DNA of 64,000 bases from Puniceicoccaceae bacterium (GTDB lineage: Bacteria > Verrucomicrobiota > Verrucomicrobiia > Opitutales > Coraliomargaritaceae): positions 1-64,000 of the forward strand of contig JAGYJE010000010.1 in the NCBI GenBank assembly GCA_018402305.1, in the 5' to 3' direction. Under the pieces are notes generated by a model that did no database searches, had not been told where the DNA came from, and saw only the letters and a list, made by a program, of their open reading frames with translations. Positions within the stretch are counted from its first letter, which is position 1, and each line of letters begins with the position of its first letter. This document shows positions 59,199 to 64,000 of the stretch, piece by piece. A program made the position numbers and the translations under genes.

Positions 59199-59624
59199 TC
59201 AAGGGAGCGACAGCGTGTCATCCGGCCAGGCGCGGCTGAGTGCTTTATCGCGTGTGACCAAGGTATGGCCGTGTGCCCGGGCCGTCTGGATCAACCAAAA
59301 ATCCATGACTTGGCGATGCCCGGAGGCTCGATCAAAAATCTCTCCGATTGGCCGCTTGGCACCGATCAGTATCCGTCCCGGGTGCTTTCCCGCCAACTCG
59401 GTCTCAACAGCGCGTCGCGCCAAGGCCCCATCCAAAATGCCACGTCCGAGAATTGTCGGGTTCATGAGTAGACGCATGGCGGCAAGGTAGGTCTCCATTG
59501 CAATTGCCCAACCCATCGGCTTGTTGGCATCCAGCCAAGCGCGCGCGTCGATATGCGCCACGTGCCCCTCGTAAAGAGCGGCAAAAAACACGTCGTTGTC
59601 GAGCGCATAGGGCATCGGTGCCAT
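59199..59624 (-). CDS. PIN-domain toxin
   Basis: 141 residues (ATG 59624; ATG 59615 also possible). MPYALDNDVFFAALYEGHVA has the first acidic residue, AIAMETYLAAMRLL the Glu, SGHRQVMDFWLIQTARAHGH the third and LVTRDKALSRAWPDDTL the last. This is a PIN fold of a subfamily with DNDVF rather than DTNV. It overlaps the antitoxin stop, forming an operon, and appears intact. Confidence 0.8.
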   Translation of the reverse strand: MAPMPYALDNDVFFAALYEGHVAHIDARAWLDANKPMGWAIAMETYLAAMRLLMNPTILGRGILDGALARRAVETELAGKHPGRILIGAKRPIGEIFDRASGHRQVMDFWLIQTARAHGHTLVTRDKALSRAWPDDTLSLP

Positions 59625-59872
59625 TATACCACGTCTAAGGCTGCCGCGACATCCTCGGAGCGGACCGTCGGCAGTTGCTTGTCACGTTTCACGACAACAC
59701 GACCCGTTTTCAAGTCCACCTGCGCGGGAGCATTGGGCATCCCGGCATAAACCTCGCGGACCGCGTAGCTAACAAGACTGCTCAGCGATGCCTTCCGTCG
59801 ACCGCCACGGGTCGCGGACTCCTGGCGCAAGAGCGCGGCGACATCATCGGGTAATTCGAGCGTTGTTTTCAT
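59624..59872 (-). CDS. Antitoxin with ribbon-helix-helix-like N terminus
   Basis: 82 residues, MKTTLELPDDVAALLRQESA then GRRKASLSSLVSYAVREVYA is a typical ribbon-helix-helix layout (beta strand TTLELPDD, two helices). The C-terminal segment (KTGRVVVKRDKQLPTVRSED) would contact the toxin. It is followed by the PIN gene with a one-base overlap. Confidence 0.78.
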   Translation of the reverse strand: MKTTLELPDDVAALLRQESATRGGRRKASLSSLVSYAVREVYAGMPNAPAQVDLKTGRVVVKRDKQLPTVRSEDVAAALDVV

Positions 59873-59941
59873 CAATGTATGGTTTTATGGTTATATGGTG
59901 AAATGATTCCGTCAAGCCGTTTCCGATCCGCATTGCATGAC

Positions 59942-60024
59942 ATTTTAAGCATTTTAAGAACACCCACTTTCCAGAGCATGGCGAGTTCACTGAACGACCG
60001 GATTGATGGGAGTCCACAATTTGT
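59942..60024. repeat. Full GGACACCCA palindromic repeat
   Basis: ATTTTAAGCATTTTAAGAAC then ACCCACTTTCCAGAGCATGG, GATTGATGGGAGTCCACAAT. Arms slightly diverged (GAACACCCA, TGGGAGTCC), left edge duplicated. It ends about 9 bp before the stop of the LolA-like gene. Confidence 0.8.
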
Positions 60025-60032
60025 CACTAAGT

Positions 60033-60833
60033 TTAATTTTCCTCAATGATAAAGAGGCTGTCAAACAGACCCACATTGGCTTGCACCTGGTCGATTTCCA
60101 CCCGCAAGCTTGCCTTCCCCGCCTGGTAATAATCGACGGAATGAGGCAACCAGACGCCATGAACAGATTTAAAATCGTCATAGCGCACGCGTTTTAAATA
60201 CCCGCCCTTCGCTTGGGACTCGCCGATGGCCTGTTGGACTATCTGAAAATGCTCGGCACTCAGCCAAATGTAATCGTAGGCATACCCGGCGGCTGGCAGC
60301 ACCCGGACCCGGATTGCGGACGCCTCCCCGACTGACTCAAGGGACTCGACCACAAAATAATCATCGCGCGCGGCATATTGATAAAACACCCCGCCGATCT
60401 GACTATCCGCGCGCACCTCTGGTAAGACCCCGGCGTCCAGATCGATTACTTCTATCTGACCGTCAGATGATTCAATATGCTGGTAAGCCTGGTGCCCATC
60501 ATAGATCAATACGGTCACCAAGCCCGGATGTTCGGTGACCATTCGCATGCGATTGGGACGCTTTCGATACAGGGTGAAAACGCTCCCTGCTCCCTTGCTT
60601 TGCTCGACTTGGTTTGCCTGGGGTAGACGCATCCGCCCTTTGATCCGCAAGGATTGAATTGATTCAATCCCCAAGCGGCCTCCATTGGCGTCAAGGTGCC
60701 CCTGATACAGAGCCCGTAAGGTCGGCAGCTCAGCCGGCGCCCCGTTTTCCCCAGATTGAACCTTTCCCGGAAGCGCCACTGCCACCAAGCAAGCAAGCAG
60801 GGACCACGGTAGTCTGACAACTAGATGCCCCAC
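60033..60833 (-). CDS. LolA-like outer-membrane lipoprotein-sorting fold protein
   Basis: 266 residues. A signal peptide (LPWSLLACLVAVALPGKVQS) is followed by LRALYQGHLDANGGRLGIES then IQSLRIKGRMRLPQ, FTLYRKRPNRMRMVTEHPGL, IYDGHQAYQHIESSDGQIEV, YIWLSAEHFQIVQQAIGES and SVHGVWLPHSVDYYQAGK. The pattern (YL.A.GG...i.s...kG, y.k.Pnk.R......g....f.dg...w, lP......y.dG) is that of LolA/LolB-like lipoprotein-sorting folds. The substrate is unknown. It is monocistronic and ends beside a palindromic repeat. Confidence 0.75.
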   Translation of the reverse strand: MGHLVVRLPWSLLACLVAVALPGKVQSGENGAPAELPTLRALYQGHLDANGGRLGIESIQSLRIKGRMRLPQANQVEQSKGAGSVFTLYRKRPNRMRMVTEHPGLVTVLIYDGHQAYQHIESSDGQIEVIDLDAGVLPEVRADSQIGGVFYQYAARDDYFVVESLESVGEASAIRVRVLPAAGYAYDYIWLSAEHFQIVQQAIGESQAKGGYLKRVRYDDFKSVHGVWLPHSVDYYQAGKASLRVEIDQVQANVGLFDSLFIIEEN

Positions 60834-60882
60834 CCTGCTATCAGGATATGCCCTGAGAATTTAATTTCCATATCGATACACG

Positions 60883-61359
60883 CTACAATCGGCGGCGAGT
60901 CACTGCGAAGCTCAGCGCAAGGAAGCCCGAAACCACGCCGTAGTCAAAGGAAACAGTGATGGGGCTCGAGAGCCCCAGGTTGCTCGTTAAATTCGCCGTC
61001 AGTAAGGGTAAATCAGCCCGCTCTGCTAAAGAAACCACCGTGTTGACGCCCTGTAAAGCATTGCCAAAGCGTAAAGCCTTCTCTGTTACATTCGCACCGC
61101 CATCTGTCTGAATCATTTTAGCCGTGCGACCTCCCGGAGGATCGAACGCTTCGTTAAGCGTCCATGACCCGACGGCGGTGCCGGCATTGAGATTTGCCTC
61201 GCTGATCGGCGCCCCATAGCCGTTGCTCCCACCAAGATTTGCAACGGTCGTGCCATCAAAATCGGAAAAAAACGCAATCGCCGCACGGCCCTCATGAATC
61301 ATCAGGACGGTCAAGAGGGCGACGGATGCCGCGGTCAACTTTTTGATAGAGTCTGCCAT
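60883..61359 (-). pseudogene. PEP-CTERM protein with the middle and the PEP motif deleted
   Basis: 158 residues. Signal peptide (KKLTAASVALLTVLMIHEGR), then AAIAFFSDFDGTTVANLGGS, SWTLNEAFDPPGG and LGLSSPITVSFDYGV, a LamG-like fold. It then jumps to VSGFLALSFAVTRRRL, the tail end of a PEP-CTERM signal without its PEP box. An internal deletion has removed the rest. The frame is intact, so a short exported protein could be made but not sorted normally. Confidence 0.65.
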
Positions 61360-61519
61360 ACTGACTTAGAAACCAGCCCTGACGGCTCTTAATTAGTCTG
61401 GCAACACAAAATCGGCATAGGTTTTGAAAAAGCCTGCATTCTCGCTCGTATCCGCAGGGCTGGGACCAGGCCAATAGGAACCATTCAGAAGTTAGGGGAA
61501 GAACCCGACTCGGCGGGCA

Positions 61520-63577
61520 TTAAAATGCTTCGCTGCGGGCCGTGGACTTGGCCTTCGCGCCGATAAGGTTTTTGGTGATGTCCTGATCCTGCTTGAGCAA
61601 CATAAAGCGCTGGCGGCGCCCTTTTTTCTCGGCCTTTCGCTGCGCGATTTTGAAGCCGAGCTTCAGTAATGTTGCTCCACCCGGGAGGCGCTTGCTCAGC
61701 CAAAATTTCAGCATGCGCTTGCGAATGGGACCGAGAAACCGCTGAATCAACTCATCCGAAAAGGCCACGAAGACGACCGAACTGCCCGGGCTGCCCTGGC
61801 GGGCCGCGCGGCCTTTGAGCTGGCGGTCGATCCGGGCAGACTCGTGCCCCTCGGTCAAAATGACGTGAAGCCCGCCGCAATTGGCCGCGCCTGGCCCGAG
61901 CCGGATGTCGGTTCCCCGACCGGCCATATTCGTCGCGATGGTGATGGTCTGTAGATCGCCCGCCCGGAGTACGATTTCGGCCTCCTGCTCATGGCGGACA
62001 GCGTTGAGAATCGTATACACCATACCGCGCCCCTGCAGGAGCCGCCCCAGGCGCTCACTGGCATCAACGCTTCGTGTGCCCACCAGTATAGGACGTCCTC
62101 GGCGGTGCTGTTGATCGATCTCCTCCACCACCGCGGCCCACTTGGCATCCTCACTGTAAAAGAGCCGCAGGGGGGCGTCTTCCCGAATGTTTGGCTTATA
62201 GTGGGGTACCTCGACCAGTGAGATCCCATAAATGCGCCAAAACTCGCGCCAGGACTCGCGGGCGGTGCCGGAGATACCGGCCAGATGGTTGAAGTAGCGG
62301 TAGAAATTTTGGAAGCTTAACCGGGCCAAGGTTTCTGAAGGTTCCGAAACCTCCGTCGCCTCCTTGGCTTCCACGGCCTGGTGTAGCCCCAGTCGCCAAC
62401 TGCGTCCGGGCATGAGGCGCCCTGTATACTCGTCGACGATAACGACCTTCCCGTCGATCATGACATATTGCTTGTCCCGTAGAAAGAAGTGCCGTGCCTG
62501 CAGTGACTGCTGGACGAGGTCCATGACCCAATCCTGCGCGTTTAACAAGCCGGTCTTATCCTCACACCACTCAGCGATCAGCTTGCGCCCGGCTTCGTTG
62601 ATGGTGATCTCCTTTTCACGCTCATTGACTGCATAGTGCTCGCCGGGCAAAAGGCCGGCAGCGCAGCGGTCCGCCGCGATACAGGCCGTTTTCATGGCCT
62701 CATTTTCCGCATGCCGGCTGATAATCAGCGGGGTGGCGGCTTCGTCGATGAGTTGATTGTCCACTTCGTCGACAATCGCGGTGTGCAAGCCGCGCAGGAC
62801 AGCGCCCTGTCCGGAATAATGCCGCCCGAGCAGATAAATCATCGCTCGCCGGTGGGCGTCCGAATAGGGCCCCAGCGCGATTTGATCGCGCAGATAATCA
62901 GCCACCAATTCCTTGCCGGTGCAATAAACCACCCCGGCCTGATAGGTCATGCGCCGCTCGGGCGGGGTCATTTCTGCACGGACCGAGGCCACCCCCAGCC
63001 CGCACAGTTGATAAAAACGACTAAAGTCAGCCGCGTCCCGTTGGGCCAGATAATCATTGGCTGTGATGACGTGACAGGGCTTGCCCGACCAGCCCGCGGC
63101 CGCTGCGGCCAGGGCAATTGTCAGCGTCTTGCCCTCACCGGTGGCCATTTCCACAAGGGCACCTTCACTGATGGCCAGTGCCCCCATGATCTGTGTGGGA
63201 TAAGCCCTCAGGTGCAGGGTCCGTCGGGCGGCTTCCACCAGACACGGCATGGCCGCTTCCACACCTGCTCCCCAGCGAGCCCCCAATCGTTTGATACGGG
63301 CACGATGCGTCCGCATGGCCTCCTTAAACTCGTGTTCGTGCCAGGCTTCGCTTTGCCGGCAAAGGGCTTCCAGCTCAAGGGCTTTTGCCCAAAGGCGCTG
63401 GCTGCGCGAGCGCCGGGATTCCCAAGCGCCCGCACAATCATGCCAGAGCCCGTCCAGTCCAGCGGGCACCGGATCGACTGGACGAATCTCCGTGCGCAGG
63501 GCCTCACTGCGCGGCGGGATAAATTTGTGCCGCCCCTCACGGCCCGCCATTCCCGCTTCTATGCCCGGTTTTTCCAT
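61520..63577 (-). CDS. Short SecA-like preprotein translocase ATPase
   Basis: 685 residues against about 900 for housekeeping SecA. The DEAD motor is present: LRAYPTQIMGALAISEGALV, Walker A EMATGEGKTLTIALAA, ITANDYLAQRDAADFS, GLHTAIVDEVDNQLIDEAAT (Walker B DEVD), ITIATNMAGRGTDIRLGPGA, and RQLKGRAARQGSPGSSVVFV. The preprotein cross-linking segment and the second nucleotide-binding fold are recognisable (YKPNIREDAPLRL). The helical wing and scaffold and the zinc-binding tail are mostly lacking after SDELIQRF. An accessory SecA serving specific substrates is likely, here linked to the HlyD-like gene 7 bp upstream. Confidence 0.85.
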   Translation of the reverse strand: MEKPGIEAGMAGREGRHKFIPPRSEALRTEIRPVDPVPAGLDGLWHDCAGAWESRRSRSQRLWAKALELEALCRQSEAWHEHEFKEAMRTHRARIKRLGARWGAGVEAAMPCLVEAARRTLHLRAYPTQIMGALAISEGALVEMATGEGKTLTIALAAAAAGWSGKPCHVITANDYLAQRDAADFSRFYQLCGLGVASVRAEMTPPERRMTYQAGVVYCTGKELVADYLRDQIALGPYSDAHRRAMIYLLGRHYSGQGAVLRGLHTAIVDEVDNQLIDEAATPLIISRHAENEAMKTACIAADRCAAGLLPGEHYAVNEREKEITINEAGRKLIAEWCEDKTGLLNAQDWVMDLVQQSLQARHFFLRDKQYVMIDGKVVIVDEYTGRLMPGRSWRLGLHQAVEAKEATEVSEPSETLARLSFQNFYRYFNHLAGISGTARESWREFWRIYGISLVEVPHYKPNIREDAPLRLFYSEDAKWAAVVEEIDQQHRRGRPILVGTRSVDASERLGRLLQGRGMVYTILNAVRHEQEAEIVLRAGDLQTITIATNMAGRGTDIRLGPGAANCGGLHVILTEGHESARIDRQLKGRAARQGSPGSSVVFVAFSDELIQRFLGPIRKRMLKFWLSKRLPGGATLLKLGFKIAQRKAEKKGRRQRFMLLKQDQDITKNLIGAKAKSTARSEAF

Positions 63578-63583
63578 ATGCCT

Positions 63584-64000
63584 TTAGAACATGAATCGCT
63601 TCTGCACGGCTTGTCGAAGCGCACGATACCACTGAAAGGCGTAGGGCTCGTTGGCCACCCGGAAACGGACGACCCCCACCCGACTATGCCGCAAGACACT
63701 CGCTGTATCCGGCAGCTTTGAAATCACTAAGAAGAAGGGCTCAACCGTCCGCACTCCGTCCGGATCATCGTCGCGCACTTGCACCGGGCCCATACCTCGC
63801 CAGCCCAAGGCCGGACTGGGCAAATATTCCTGCTGCCCGGGCACGATGGACCAGGCAGTGGGTTCAACCAGCGCCCCCGCGCTGCCCGGAAAGCGGACAG
63901 TGGCCGAGCGCAACTCTTGATTAAACAAAAGGTTTGAGTGCTTTTGCGGAACAATCGCATAAAACAACCAATCACCCTCCGAAACGATCTCGCCAATGGT
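63584..64000 (-). CDS. HlyD/membrane-fusion-like protein, C-terminal part
   Basis: Open at the right edge; 138 residues are visible from TIGEIVSEGDWLFYAIVPQK. Segments SATVRFPGSAGALVEPTAWS, SPALGWRGMGPVQVRDDDPD and GVVRFRVANEPYAFQWYRAL (RQAVQKRF end) resemble the C-terminal barrel of HlyD-like adaptor proteins, including those fused to M50 peptidases in Planctomycetes and Verrucomicrobia. The fold call is tentative. It lies 7 bp before the SecA-like gene, same strand, so they form an operon that may export a dedicated protein set. Confidence 0.55.
   Translation of the reverse strand, partial: TIGEIVSEGDWLFYAIVPQKHSNLLFNQELRSATVRFPGSAGALVEPTAWSIVPGQQEYLPSPALGWRGMGPVQVRDDDPDGVRTVEPFFLVISKLPDTASVLRHSRVGVVRFRVANEPYAFQWYRALRQAVQKRFMF

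Overview
The window looks like a chromosomal segment of a Verrucomicrobiota bacterium, most likely class Opitutae (inference). Reasons: at least six PEP-CTERM sorting signals or remnants of them, GxxExxY cassettes, a BBP2-type porin, fairly high G+C and weak Shine-Dalgarno sequences. No rRNA, tRNA or CRISPR array was seen.

Layout. 0-2.5 kb: the 3' end of a RAYT-type Y1 transposase, then wrecks of recQ and of a hipBA pair. 2.5-3.4 kb: a secreted FGE-fold PEP-CTERM protein. 3.9-12.6 kb (minus strand): an eight-gene type II secretion/type IV pilus cluster (two paralogous prepilins, a large prepilin, GspE, GspF, GspL/PilMN-like, GspM/PilO-like, one unknown), bracketed by a 132-bp inverted repeat. 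13-24.6 kb: mostly core genes (secreted zinc protease, prmC, prfA, HAD phosphatase, a RegB/RegA-type two-component pair, a TonB receptor of copper type). A decayed vapBC sits between prfA and prmC. 24.6-30.3 kb: PEP-CTERM proteins, then an accessory patch with a DUF6922-AbiEii pair, RAYT remnants, a vapBC with a nonsense codon, and a truncated integrase joined to an IS1182 fragment. 30.5-35.6 kb: a possible four-gene operon (Tat-signal protein, TPR protein, secreted JAMM-like protein, lipoprotein) beside a divergent exported nucleoside-phosphorylase-like gene. 36-40.5 kb: rapA, a DUF423 protein and a BamE-like protein. 40.5-48.6 kb: a segment flanked by roughly 0.65-kb direct repeats that carries hipBA, a porin, a Phd-PIN pair and a bacterial nitric oxide synthase. 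48.6-64 kb: a Fic protein with striking operators, a beta-helix surface protein, fragments of PEP-CTERM genes, a group II intron and an AAA ATPase, a 1285-residue GH13 enzyme, another TA pair, a LolA-like protein, and a short SecA-like ATPase next to the end of an HlyD-like gene.

The dominant pattern is a family of about 70-bp palindromic repeats with GGACACCCA/TGGGTGTCC ends. I count 17 complete, partial or compound copies. Several lie exactly where genes are broken (recQ, hipA, group II intron reverse transcriptase, AAA_14 ATPase, PEP-CTERM genes) and others lie a few bases after stop codons (NOS, Fic, LolA-like, beta-helix protein). Together with the RAYT at the left edge they look like a REP/RAYT system that has reshaped the region. 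A second repeat class, GxxExxY cassettes with nearly perfect 22-bp inverted ends, appears in complementary halves.

Gene functions are inferred from remembered family motifs. No database search was possible.
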